Shown here one piece after another: positions 23,899 through 32,372 of a stretch of 64,000 nucleotides of DNA (position 1 is its first letter; each line of letters begins with the position of its first letter). The position numbers and the translations under genes are program-made. Origin of the DNA: Streptomyces griseoruber (lineage in GTDB: Bacteria > Actinomycetota > Actinomycetes > Streptomycetales > Streptomycetaceae); the NCBI RefSeq assembly GCF_001514205.1, contig NZ_KQ948769.1, forward strand, positions 339,747 through 403,746, read 5' to 3'. Under the pieces are notes generated by a model. The model was not told where the DNA came from. It saw only the letters and a list, made by a program, of their open reading frames with translations, and did not search any database.

Positions 23899-26800
23899 GT
23901 GACGGGATTTCGGCTGCTGGGGCCCGTGGAGTTATGGGTGTCGGGCCGGCCGGTGGAACTGGGTCCCGCCAAACGGCGCACGCTCCTCGCGGCGCTGCTC
24001 GTGGACGCGGGCCGCTGGGTGTCCGCCGAGACACTGATCGACCGGGTCTGGGGCGAGGAGCCGCCCGCCCAGGTACGGGCCACGCTCTACGCCCATGTCG
24101 CCCGGATCCGCCGGGTTCTCGCGGAGACGCTTCCGCACCTCGGCGACGGTGACGGCGCCGGGGCCCCCTCGCAGCCACCCCTGTCGCGCGGCTCGGGGGG
24201 CTACCGGCTCGACATCCCGCCGGACCTGGTCGACGCGCACCGGTTCCGCGGCCTGGTCACGACGGCCCGGCAGACCGGCGGATCCGACGCGGCGCGGGTG
24301 GCGGCGCTGCGGGAGGCGATGGGGCTGTGGCGGGGCGAGCCGCTCGCCGGACTGCCCGGCGACTGGGCGGCGCGGACCCGGGAGAGCTGGTCGCAGCAGC
24401 GGATCTACGCCGTCCTGGACTGGGCGGCCGCCGAACTCCGCGTCGGCGGACACCTCGTGGTGGTCGACGCGCTGTCCGTCCTGGTCGCCGAACACCCGCT
24501 GGTCGAGCCGCTCGCCGTGGCGCTGATGCGGGCGCTGCACGCCGCCGGGCGCGCCCCCGAGGCGCTCGCCTGCTACACCGCCCTGCGCAAGCGGCTGGCC
24601 GAGGAACTCGGCACCGCCCCCGGGGCCGAGGCACGGCAGGCACACCAGGCGATCCTGGGCGGCAAGGCCGCCGGAGGGGCCGCCCACCGCCCACCGCCCG
24701 CCACCGGCACCGCCACCGGCACCGGACGGGCCGGCAGCCGCCCCGCGCAACTCCCCATGGAGGCAGCGGGGTTCACCGGCCGTGACGAGGAACTGGCCCG
24801 GCTGGACAAGATCCTGGTCGCGGCGCCGGAGCGGCCGGCCGCCGTGGTCGTCTCGGCGGTGTCCGGCACGGCGGGCGTGGGCAAGACGGCGCTGGCGGTG
24901 CACTGGGCGCACCGGGTCCGGGACCGCTTCCCGGACGGCCAGCTGTATGTGAACCTGCGCGGCTACGACCCCGAGCAGCCCCTGACCGCCGCCGACGCGC
25001 TGGTCCGGTTCCTCACCGCGCTCGGGGTCCCGGGGCAGGACGTCCCGCTGGAGCCGGACGACCGGGCGGCACGCTACCGCAGCGAGATCGCCGACCGGCG
25101 GATGCTGATCGTCCTGGACAACGCCGCCACCGTCGAGCAGGTCCGCCCCCTGCTGCCCGGCACCGGAACCTGCGCCGTCCTGGTGACCAGCCGGGACAGC
25201 CTGGCCGGACTGGTCGCCCGGGAGGGCGCCCACCGCCTCGACCTCGATCTGCTGCCCGCCGACGCCGCCCGCGCCCTGCTGCGCCGGCTCGTCGGCCCCC
25301 GCGCCGAGGCCGAACCCGACGCCGTCGACGCCCTCGCCGCACAGTGCGCCCGGCTGCCGCTCGCGCTGCGGGTCGCCGCGGAACTCGCCGCCGCCCGCCC
25401 CGCCACGCCGCTCGCCGACCTCGTCGCCGAACTCACCGACCAGCAGCGGCGACTGGACCTGCTCGACGCGGACGGCGACCCCCGGGCCGCCGTCACCGCG
25501 GTGTTCTCCTGGTCGCTGCGGCAGCTCCCGGCGGACGCGGCCCGCGCCTTCCGGCTGCTCGGTCTGCACCCCGGCCCCGACCTCGACGCCCACGCCGCCG
25601 CCGCGCTCACCGACAGCGAAACGGCGGACGCCCGCCGGGCCCTCGACGTCCTCGCCCGCGCCCATCTGGTCCAGCGCGTGGACGGCAGCCGGTACGGCAT
25701 GCACGACCTGCTGCGCGCCTACGCCACCCGGCTCGCCACGGCCGAGGACACCCCTCGGGCCCGTGAGGCGGCCCTCGACCGGCTGTTCGACCACTACCTC
25801 GCCACCGCGGCCGCCGCCATGACCTGCCTCCACCCGGCCGAGGCCCATCTGCGACCGCCCGCCCCCGAGGCCGCCACCCCCGACCTGTCCGATCCCGACG
25901 CCGCGCGCGCCTGGCTGAACGCCGAGCGGGCGACCCTGACGGCGATGTCCGCCCACACCGCCACCCACGGCCGGCCCACCCACGCCATCCGGCTCTCCCT
26001 CACCCTGTACCGGCACCTCATCACCGGCCGGCACACCGACGGCCTCACCATCCACGGGCACGCCCGGGACGCCGCCCGGCTGATCGGCGATCCGGCGAGC
26101 GAGGCCCGCGCGCTGCTCGGCATCGGCACCGCCCACTGGCAACTGGCCCGGCACGAACCGGCGAGGCGGCACCTCCAGGAGGCGCTGGCGCTGTTCCGGC
26201 AGGCCGACGACCCGACCGGCCAGGCCCGCGCCCTCGTCAACCTCGGACTCGTCGACGAGCGACTGGGCCGCTTCCGGTCGGCCGTCGGCTTCCTCGAACA
26301 GGCTCTGGTGCTGTACCGCAACGCCGGGGACCGGTCGGGCGAGGCGATCGTGCTGAAGGACCTCGCCACCGTCGAGGGCCAGCTGGGCCGCTACGGGGAG
26401 GCCGCCGAGCGGCTCCAGCAGGCCCTGGATCTGCTCCGCCGGACCGGCAACCGGTATCTGGAGGCCCACGCGCTCAACGACCTCGGCACGGTCGAGGCGC
26501 GCCTCGACCGCCTCGACTCGGCGGCCCGCCACCAGGAACAGGCCCTGATCCTGCTCCGGGAGGTCGGCGACCGGTACGGCGAAGCCGGGGCGCTGCACAG
26601 CCTCGGTATCGTCCACACCCGGCTCGGCCGGCCCGCGCAGGCCGCCGAGTGCCACCGGCAGGCGCTCGCCCTCTACCGCCAGAACGGCGACCGGGACGGC
26701 GAAGCCAGAGCGCTGAACGGCCTCGGCGAGACCGCCCGGGCCGCCGGCCGTCCCCTCGACGCCCTCACCCCTCACACCGACGCCCTCGCCATCGCGGAGG

Positions 26801-26988
26801 ACATCGGCAATCCCGGCCAGCAGGCCCGTGCCCACAGCGGCCTGGGCGACGCCCACCACGCCCTCGGCGACACCCCCCTGGCCGTCACGTGCTACGGGCG
26901 GGCCCTGACCCTCTACACCGACCTGGGCATGCCCGAGTCGGCCGCCCTCCGCACGACCCTGGCCGCCCTCACCGATACGGAGCCGTAG
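23899..26988 (+). CDS. AfsR/SARP-family transcriptional regulator (large, with NB-ARC and TPR)
   Basis: A 1029-residue regulator with AfsR architecture. The winged-helix DNA-binding domain is at 1-95 (FRLLGPVELWVSGRPVELG, RTLLAALLVDAGRWVSAETL), the bacterial transcriptional activator domain at about 105-250 and the NB-ARC ATPase at about 285-570 with P-loop SGTAGVGKTALAVHWAH near residue 330. Eight or so tetratricopeptide repeats run from about 730 to the end (ALVNLGLVDERLGRFRSAV and similar). GTG 23899 has GGGGAG 6 bases upstream. An ATG at 23773 would add 42 Gly/Arg-rich residues but falls inside the probable promoter. No biosynthetic cluster adjoins, so its targets are elsewhere. It is probably activated by nucleotide binding and phosphorylation, as for AfsR. 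Confidence 0.92.
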   Translation: MTGFRLLGPVELWVSGRPVELGPAKRRTLLAALLVDAGRWVSAETLIDRVWGEEPPAQVRATLYAHVARIRRVLAETLPHLGDGDGAGAPSQPPLSRGSGGYRLDIPPDLVDAHRFRGLVTTARQTGGSDAARVAALREAMGLWRGEPLAGLPGDWAARTRESWSQQRIYAVLDWAAAELRVGGHLVVVDALSVLVAEHPLVEPLAVALMRALHAAGRAPEALACYTALRKRLAEELGTAPGAEARQAHQAILGGKAAGGAAHRPPPATGTATGTGRAGSRPAQLPMEAAGFTGRDEELARLDKILVAAPERPAAVVVSAVSGTAGVGKTALAVHWAHRVRDRFPDGQLYVNLRGYDPEQPLTAADALVRFLTALGVPGQDVPLEPDDRAARYRSEIADRRMLIVLDNAATVEQVRPLLPGTGTCAVLVTSRDSLAGLVAREGAHRLDLDLLPADAARALLRRLVGPRAEAEPDAVDALAAQCARLPLALRVAAELAAARPATPLADLVAELTDQQRRLDLLDADGDPRAAVTAVFSWSLRQLPADAARAFRLLGLHPGPDLDAHAAAALTDSETADARRALDVLARAHLVQRVDGSRYGMHDLLRAYATRLATAEDTPRAREAALDRLFDHYLATAAAAMTCLHPAEAHLRPPAPEAATPDLSDPDAARAWLNAERATLTAMSAHTATHGRPTHAIRLSLTLYRHLITGRHTDGLTIHGHARDAARLIGDPASEARALLGIGTAHWQLARHEPARRHLQEALALFRQADDPTGQARALVNLGLVDERLGRFRSAVGFLEQALVLYRNAGDRSGEAIVLKDLATVEGQLGRYGEAAERLQQALDLLRRTGNRYLEAHALNDLGTVEARLDRLDSAARHQEQALILLREVGDRYGEAGALHSLGIVHTRLGRPAQAAECHRQALALYRQNGDRDGEARALNGLGETARAAGRPLDALTPHTDALAIAEDIGNPGQQARAHSGLGDAHHALGDTPLAVTCYGRALTLYTDLGMPESAALRTTLAALTDTEP

Positions 26989-26992
26989 AAAA

Positions 26993-27019
26993 GGGCGCCC
27001 GGTACGGCACCGGGCGCCC
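26993..27019. terminator. Bidirectional terminator between convergent genes
   Basis: Arms 26993-27003 (GGGCGCCCGGT) and 27009-27019 are a perfect 11-base stem with loop ACGGC. It begins 5 bases after the regulator stop and lies between it and the converging aminopeptidase gene. Confidence 0.88.
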
Positions 27020-27030
27020 TCATCGCCGTA

Positions 27031-27075
27031 CGCACGGCTACCGCACGAACGGCTACCGCACGAACGGCTACCGCG
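27031..27075. repeat. 15-bp tandem repeat, three copies, spanning the aminopeptidase stop codon
   Basis: Units CGCACGGCTACCGCA, CGAACGGCTACCGCA and CGAACGGCTACCGCG follow each other without a gap. The period is five codons and each unit contains the minus-strand TAG in the same frame, so the gene ends in three in-frame stops at 27068, 27053 and 27038. Confidence 0.92.
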
Positions 27076-29635
27076 CGTCCGCCTCCTGGGCCTTCAGCGC
27101 GCGGTCCACGCCCGCGCGGGCCTCGGAGACGAGGCGGCGCAGGGCCGCGTTCGGCTCGGCGGAGGACAGCCAGGCGTCCGTCTTGGCCAGGGTCTCCCGG
27201 GAGACCTGGATCGCCGGGTAGAGGCCGATCGCGATCTGCTGGGCGATCTCGTGCGAACGGGACTCCCAGATGCCCTTGACCACCTCGAAGTACTTGTCGG
27301 TGTACGGGGCGAGCAGCTCGCGCTGGTCGGTCTGGACAAACCCGCCGATGACGGCCTCCTGGACCGCGTTGGGCAGCTTGTCGGACTCCACGACCTGCGC
27401 CCAGGCCTCCGCCTTGGCCTCCGGCGTCGGACGGGCGGCCCGGGCGGTCGCCGCGTGCCGCTCACCGGCGGCGGTCTTGTCGCGCCCGTACTCGCCGGCG
27501 ATCTCCGCCTCGTCGAACCGGCCCACGGCCGCGAGACGCTCCACGAACGCCCAGCGCAGTTCGGTGTCGACGGCCAGGCCCTCGATGGTCTGCGAACCGT
27601 CCAGCAGGGCCTCCAGCAGGTCGAGCTGCTCCGGCGTACGGGCGGTGGCGGCGAAGGCCCGGGCCCAGGCGAGCTGGTGGTCGCCGCCCGCGGCGGACGT
27701 CCGCAGATGGGCCAGCGTGGCGTCGGTCCAGCGGGTGAGGAGGGCCTCACGGGTGGCCGGGGCGCCGTACAGGTCGATGGCGAGCTTGACCTGACGGTGC
27801 AGCGACTGCACCACGCCGATGTCGGACTCCTTGCCGATGCCGGACAACACCAGGGACAGGTAGTCGCGGGTGGGCAGTTCGGCGTCCCGGGTCATGTCCC
27901 AGGCCGAGGCCCAGCACAGGGCGCGGGGCAGGGAGGACGCGAAGTCGCCGAGGTGCTCGGTGACGAAGGCGAGGGACTGCTCGTCGAGCCGGACCTTGGC
28001 GTACGACAGGTCGTCGTCGTTGAGCAGGACGACCGCCGGACGGCGCGTGCCGACCAGCTGCGGTACGGCGGTCAGCTCGCCGTCGACGTCCAGTTCGAGG
28101 CGCTCGCCGCGCACCAGCTTGCCGCTCGCGTCGTCGAGGTCGTACAGACCGACGGCGATGCGGTGCGGCCGCAGGGTGGGCTCCCCCTTGGCGCCCGCGG
28201 GGAGCGCCGGGGCCTCCTGGCGGATCGCGAACGAGGTGATGACACCGCTCGCGTCCGTCTCGATCTCCGGGCGCAGGATGTTGATGCCGGCCGTCTCCAG
28301 CCATGCCTTCGACCAGGCCTTCAGATCACGGCCGGAGGTCTCCTCCAGGGCGCCGAGCAGGTCGGACAGGCGCGTGTTGCCGAAGGCGTGCGCCTTGAAA
28401 TACGCCTGGACGCCCTGGAAGAACTCGTCCATGCCGACGTAGGCGACGAGCTGCTTCAGCACGGACGCGCCCTTGGCGTACGTGATGCCGTCGAAGTTGA
28501 CCAGGACGTCGTCCAGGTCGCGGATCTCGGCCATGATCGGGTGGGTGGACGGCAGCTGGTCCTGCCGGTAGGCCCACGTCTTCATGGAGTTGGCGAAGGT
28601 GGTCCAGGAGTGCGGCCACCGGGACTCGGGGTAGTACGCCTGGCAGGCGATGGAGGTGTACGTGGCGAACGACTCGTTCAGCCACAGGTCGTTCCACCAC
28701 TCCATGGTGACCAGGTCGCCGAACCACATGTGGGCCAGCTCGTGCAGGATGGTCTCGGCGCGCACCTCGTACGCCGCGTCGGTCACCTTGGACCGGAAGA
28801 CGTACTGGTCGCGGATGGTGACCGCGCCCGCGTTCTCCATCGCGCCCGCGTTGAACTCCGGTACGAACAACTGGTCGTACTTCTTGAACGGGTACGCGTA
28901 GTCGAACTTCTCCTGGAACCAGTCGAAGCCCTGCCGTGTCACCTCGAAGATCGCGTCCGAGTCGAGGAACTCGGCGAGGGAGGGCCGGCAGTAGATGCCG
29001 AGCGGCACGGACTGCCCGTCCTTCTCGTACACGCTGTGCACGGAGTGGTACGGCCCCACGATCAGCGCGGTGATGTAGCTGGAGATCCGGGGCGTCGGCT
29101 CGAAGGCCCAGACGTCGTCCTTGGGCTCGGGCGTCGGGGAGTTGGAGATGACGGTCCAGCCGGTCGGCGCCTTCACGGTGAACCGGAAGGTGGCCTTCAG
29201 GTCCGGCTGCTCGAAGGAGGCGAACACCCGGCGGGCGTCCGGCACCTCGAACTGCGTGTACAGGTACGCCTGCTCGTCGACCGGGTCGACGAACCGGTGC
29301 AGGCCCTCGCCGGTGTTGGTGTAGGCGCAGTCGGCGACGACCCGCAGGACGTTACGGCCTTCCAGCAGGCCCGGCAGCGCGATCCGGGAGTCCTTGAAGA
29401 CCTCCGCCGCGTCCAGCGGATCGCCGTTCAGCGTGACCTCGTGGACGGCCGGGGCGACCAGGTCGATGAAGGACTCCGCACCGCCTTCGGCGACATCGAA
29501 GCGCACCGTGGTCACGGACCGGTAGGTGCCGCCCTCCTGCGCGCCGGAGAGATCGAGATCGATCTCGTACGAGTCAACGGTGAGCAGCTTCGCCCGCTGC
29601 TGCGCCTCTTCGCGAGTCAGGTTTGTGCCAGGCAC
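27068..29635 (-). CDS. pepN: Aminopeptidase N (M1 family), copy 1
   Basis: An 855-residue zinc metallopeptidase that removes N-terminal residues from peptides. The exopeptidase motif is GAMENAGAVTIRDQYVF. The zinc site is HELAHMWFGDLVTMEWW with His near residues 297 and 301 and the distal zinc Glu in LWLNESFATY. The C-terminal alpha-helical domain (ERAP1-like) is complete. No signal peptide is seen, so it is cytosolic. GTG 29635 has GAGGAG 9 bases upstream. A homologue of equal layout lies at 44376-46967. The stop codon falls in a tandem repeat. Confidence 0.95.
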   Translation of the reverse strand: MPGTNLTREEAQQRAKLLTVDSYEIDLDLSGAQEGGTYRSVTTVRFDVAEGGAESFIDLVAPAVHEVTLNGDPLDAAEVFKDSRIALPGLLEGRNVLRVVADCAYTNTGEGLHRFVDPVDEQAYLYTQFEVPDARRVFASFEQPDLKATFRFTVKAPTGWTVISNSPTPEPKDDVWAFEPTPRISSYITALIVGPYHSVHSVYEKDGQSVPLGIYCRPSLAEFLDSDAIFEVTRQGFDWFQEKFDYAYPFKKYDQLFVPEFNAGAMENAGAVTIRDQYVFRSKVTDAAYEVRAETILHELAHMWFGDLVTMEWWNDLWLNESFATYTSIACQAYYPESRWPHSWTTFANSMKTWAYRQDQLPSTHPIMAEIRDLDDVLVNFDGITYAKGASVLKQLVAYVGMDEFFQGVQAYFKAHAFGNTRLSDLLGALEETSGRDLKAWSKAWLETAGINILRPEIETDASGVITSFAIRQEAPALPAGAKGEPTLRPHRIAVGLYDLDDASGKLVRGERLELDVDGELTAVPQLVGTRRPAVVLLNDDDLSYAKVRLDEQSLAFVTEHLGDFASSLPRALCWASAWDMTRDAELPTRDYLSLVLSGIGKESDIGVVQSLHRQVKLAIDLYGAPATREALLTRWTDATLAHLRTSAAGGDHQLAWARAFAATARTPEQLDLLEALLDGSQTIEGLAVDTELRWAFVERLAAVGRFDEAEIAGEYGRDKTAAGERHAATARAARPTPEAKAEAWAQVVESDKLPNAVQEAVIGGFVQTDQRELLAPYTDKYFEVVKGIWESRSHEIAQQIAIGLYPAIQVSRETLAKTDAWLSSAEPNAALRRLVSEARAGVDRALKAQEADAR

Positions 29636-30003
29636 GCGGTCATCTCCTCGTTATGGGTGGGTTGCGCCATCCTTCCACGGGTCGGGTGCCCGGGGCGACG
29701 ACGTTAGGGGTGGTCCGACGGCGCGTTGGAGGGGCGACCGGCGCCTTTCCGGGGTGACGGTCCGTCCGCTCCCCGGGACGGGAGGAGAAGCGTGCCCGGG
29801 GCGCTGGATGGCGGAGGCATGTCCTCTGCCCCGGGGGCGTGCCCGGGCGGGCACCGGGCAGCGCCCCGGGCGGGGTGACGGACGGGTACCGGCCCTGGGG
29901 GTACGGCCTGTCAGCGGGGCAGCGGCCCCGGCCCGTGCGGGGCAGCGCGCGCCACGAGCCAGGCGGCCGCTGCCCCTCGGGAGTCGCCGTTCGGGCGGCG
30001 TTC
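29636..30003. other. 368-base intergenic region between helicase end and aminopeptidase start
   Basis: GC-rich spacer with no convincing gene; open frames here are Arg/Pro-rich and lack typical codon use. On the minus strand TAACGT (29706 down to 29701) could be the -10 box of the aminopeptidase promoter, giving a leader of about 60 bases that contains the GAGGAG ribosome site. No clear terminator for the helicase is visible. Confidence 0.4.
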
Positions 30004-31872
30004 CTACGCGCCCCGGCGGTCGTTCCGGCGGTCGGTGCCGCGTCCGGCGGCTGCGGCGGAGCCGCCCGTGGTTCCAGTGCTGCGGTTTCCCGTCCGGCGG
30101 CCCGATCCGCGGGTGCCGCCGGCTGTGGTCCGGCGGTCGGAGCCGCGTCCGCCTGTTCCGGCCGTGCCTCCGCCGGAGCCGCGTCCGCCTGTTCCGGCCG
30201 TGCCTCCGCCGGAGCCGCGTCCGCCCTTGGCGGAGGTGGTGCCGTCGGCCGCACCGGCGGTGGTGCGGCGGCCGGTGCCACGACCGCCCGTTCCCGCGGT
30301 GCCACCACCCGAGGCCCCGCCGGAGCCGCGCCCGGCCTTGCCGGTCGGCGCGTCGGCCGTGGCCCGGCGGGCGGTGGTGCGTCCGTTCGCCTCGGTGGCG
30401 CCCGTCTGCCCGGCCGATGCCGATCGGCGGGCGGAACCGCGCGTGGCGGCCGGGGCGGCGGTGTCCGCCGTAGCCGTGCCGGACGGGCCCCGGCGTCCCC
30501 TCGTCCGGGTGGTCGAGGCGCCGGTTCCGGTCCGTCGGCGGGACGGGCGGGACGCGGGCGGTTCGGCCGGCTGGGGGAGTTCGATCGTGACCGCGACGCC
30601 GGACGGCTCGCGGGCGCCCGTGAGGGTGGCCAGTTCCGTGTCGCCCGACGTGACGCGGGCCGTCCGGGGGCGGATGCCCGCGTCCGACAGGAGCCGGGTG
30701 ACGTCCCGCTTCTGGTCCGGCAGGACCAGGGTGACCACGCTGCCGGAGCCGCCGGCACGGGCCGTACGGCCGCCCCGGTGGAGGTAGTCCTTGTGGTCGG
30801 TCGGCGGATCGACGTTCACGACGAGGTCGAGGTCGTCGATGTGTATGCCCCGGGCCGCGACGTTCGTCGCCACCAGCGCGGTGACCTGACCGTTCTTGAA
30901 CTGCTCCAGCGTGCGGTTGCGCTGCGGCTGGGAGCGGCCCCCGTGCAGGGCCGCCGCCCGTACGCCCACGGCCAGCAGCCGCTTGGCGAGCCGGTCGGCG
31001 GACCGCTTGGTGTCGAGGAAGAGGATGACCCGGCCGTCACGGGCCGCGATGCGCGTGGTGACGGCCTTCTTGTCGGTCTCGTCCTGGAGATGGAGGACGT
31101 GATGCTCCATCGTGGTCACCGCCCCCGCGGACGGATCCACGGAGTGCACCACGGGATCGGTCAGGAACTGCTGCACGAGGCGGTCGATGTTGGCGTCCAG
31201 GGTGGCCGAGAACAGCAACCGCTGGCCGTCGGGCCGCACCAGCCGGATCAGCTTGGTGATCTGCGGCAGGAAGCCCATGTCGGTCATCTGGTCGGCTTCG
31301 TCCAGCACCGTGATCCGCACCTGGTCGAGGACGCAGTCCCCGCGCTCCACGAGATCGTTGAGCCGGCCGGGGCTCGCCACGACCACCTCGGTGCCGCGCC
31401 GGAGCGCGTCGGCCTGCTTGGTGATCGACAGCCCGCCGACCACGGTGGCCAGCCGTAGGTTCACCGCCGTCGCGTAGGGCGTCAGCGCGTCCGTCACCTG
31501 GAGGGCGAGTTCCCGGGTGGGCACCAGCACGAGGGCGAGCGGAGCCCTCGGAGCCGCCCGCAGCCCGGCCGTGCGGGCCAGCAGCGCCAGCCCGAACGCG
31601 AGGGTCTTGCCGGAGCCGGTGCGTCCCCGCCCCAGCAGGTCACGGCCGGCGAGCGAGTTGGGCAGGGTGGCGGCCTGGATGGGGAAAGGCGCGGTCACGC
31701 CCTGCGCGGTGAGGGTTTTCAGCAGTCCCGAGGGCATGTCCAGGGCCGCGAAGTCCTCGACGGCGGGAAGGGCCGGCGTCGTGCTCTCCGGCAGCCGGAA
31801 TTCCCTCGGTGACGCTGTGGACGGTGGGGGTGACGAGGGACGCCGGTTCGTTTTCCGGGGTCTGCGGGACAT
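30004..31872 (-). CDS. DEAD-box RNA helicase with RG/GT-rich tail
   Basis: A 622-residue ATP-dependent RNA helicase. Motifs in order: Q-motif region GVTAPFPIQAATLP, motif I GRGRTGSGKTLAFG, Ia PTRELALQV, Ib ASPGRLND, II VLDEADQMTDMGF, III LFSATLD, IV ILFLDTKRSADRLAKRL, V ALVATNVAARGIHID and VI YLHRGGRTARAG. From about residue 430 the protein is a low-complexity tail of Gly, Arg, Thr and Ser, with a near-perfect repeat of GGRGSGGGTAGT units, probably for RNA binding. ATG 31872 is supported by GGAAGG 11 bases upstream. The gene follows a cold-shock protein gene on the same strand with only a hairpin between them. That suggests partial cotranscription and a joint role in cold adaptation or RNA remodelling. 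Confidence 0.93.
   Translation of the reverse strand: MSRRPRKTNRRPSSPPPSTASPREFRLPESTTPALPAVEDFAALDMPSGLLKTLTAQGVTAPFPIQAATLPNSLAGRDLLGRGRTGSGKTLAFGLALLARTAGLRAAPRAPLALVLVPTRELALQVTDALTPYATAVNLRLATVVGGLSITKQADALRRGTEVVVASPGRLNDLVERGDCVLDQVRITVLDEADQMTDMGFLPQITKLIRLVRPDGQRLLFSATLDANIDRLVQQFLTDPVVHSVDPSAGAVTTMEHHVLHLQDETDKKAVTTRIAARDGRVILFLDTKRSADRLAKRLLAVGVRAAALHGGRSQPQRNRTLEQFKNGQVTALVATNVAARGIHIDDLDLVVNVDPPTDHKDYLHRGGRTARAGGSGSVVTLVLPDQKRDVTRLLSDAGIRPRTARVTSGDTELATLTGAREPSGVAVTIELPQPAEPPASRPSRRRTGTGASTTRTRGRRGPSGTATADTAAPAATRGSARRSASAGQTGATEANGRTTARRATADAPTGKAGRGSGGASGGGTAGTGGRGTGRRTTAGAADGTTSAKGGRGSGGGTAGTGGRGSGGGTAGTGGRGSDRRTTAGGTRGSGRRTGNRSTGTTGGSAAAAGRGTDRRNDRRGA
30141..30225. repeat. 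36-bp tandem repeat inside the helicase tail
   Basis: Two identical 36-base units (30141-30176, 30177-30212) and 13 bases of a third encode the repeated Gly/Arg/Thr-rich block of the helicase C-terminus. The unit begins AGCCGCGTCCGCCTGTTCCG. Confidence 0.9.
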
Positions 31873-31903
31873 GCGGGGGTCTGCCTTCCTGGAAACAGCA
31901 CAA

Positions 31904-31938
31904 ACCGGGGTCCGCACCATGATGGTGCGGACCCCGGT
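31904..31938 (-). terminator. 17-bp perfect hairpin between csp and helicase genes
   Basis: Arms 31904-31920 (ACCGGGGTCCGCACCAT) and 31922-31938 are exact inverted repeats; the effective loop is 3 to 5 bases. It begins 22 bases after the cold-shock stop and ends 32 bases before the helicase start. It may act as terminator with partial readthrough or as RNA-processing site. Confidence 0.85.
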
Positions 31939-31960
31939 GAGCGGAATACGCGTCCGGCGA

Positions 31961-32164
31961 TCAGGCGGGGACGATGTTCTCCGCCTGCGGGCCCTTCTGG
32001 CCCTGCGTGACGTCGAAGGAGACCCGCTGGCCCTCCTGCAGCTCACGGAAGCCCTGGCTCGCGATGTTCGAGTAGTGGGCGAAGACGTCGGGGCCGCCGC
32101 CGTCCTGGGCGATGAAGCCGAAGCCCTTTTCAGAGTTGAACCACTTCACGGTTCCCTGTGCCAT
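31961..32164 (-). CDS. Cold-shock domain protein (CspA family)
   Basis: A 67-residue single OB-fold RNA chaperone that binds single-stranded nucleic acid. It is complete: GTVKWFNSEKGFGFI holds RNP1 and DVFAHYSNI holds RNP2, and the end is ENIVPA. ATG 32164 has the strong site AAGGAGAAAACG directly upstream. The leader is long and less GC-rich than its surroundings, as is usual for cold-shock mRNAs, and contains a hairpin followed by a T-rich run. The helicase downstream is probably in the same regulon. Confidence 0.96.
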   Translation of the reverse strand: MAQGTVKWFNSEKGFGFIAQDGGGPDVFAHYSNIASQGFRELQEGQRVSFDVTQGQKGPQAENIVPA

Positions 32165-32220
32165 CGTTTTCTCCTTCAGTAGGCATTCTGTAAGCAGAGG
32201 CCCCATCCGGAGATCCCGGA

Positions 32221-32263
32221 AAAGAAATAATGCGCCTGAAGGAAACATTCCCAGCAGGCGCAC
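32221..32263 (-). promoter_or_regulatory. Terminator-like hairpin in the cold-shock gene leader
   Basis: Read on the minus strand, TGCGCCTG (32263-32256) pairs with CAGGCGCA (32239-32232) across a 16-base loop and is followed by TTATTTCTTTT. It ends 57 bases before the start codon. A hairpin plus U-run inside a leader suggests attenuation or a temperature-sensitive element. Confidence 0.65.
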
Positions 32264-32372
32264 ATAGGTTCATGGGTACCACAACTGCAACACCACGACC
32301 GTAGCACAGCTCGGCGGCTCGACGTCCGGATTCCGCCGGTGACACGGCCGACACGGCGCGAGGGTGGGACGT

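Noticed and set aside
20877..24083. Minus-strand open frame of 1068 codons
   Set aside because: Lies antisense to malQ, the small membrane protein and the AfsR-like start; no motif and atypical residue use.
23899..26988. Biosynthetic gene cluster around the AfsR-like gene
   Set aside because: No polyketide, peptide, terpene or other synthase genes are present within the window.
29640..30758. 372-codon Arg/Pro-rich minus frame
   Set aside because: Overlaps the helicase tail in another frame and has no domain; typical GC-rich shadow.
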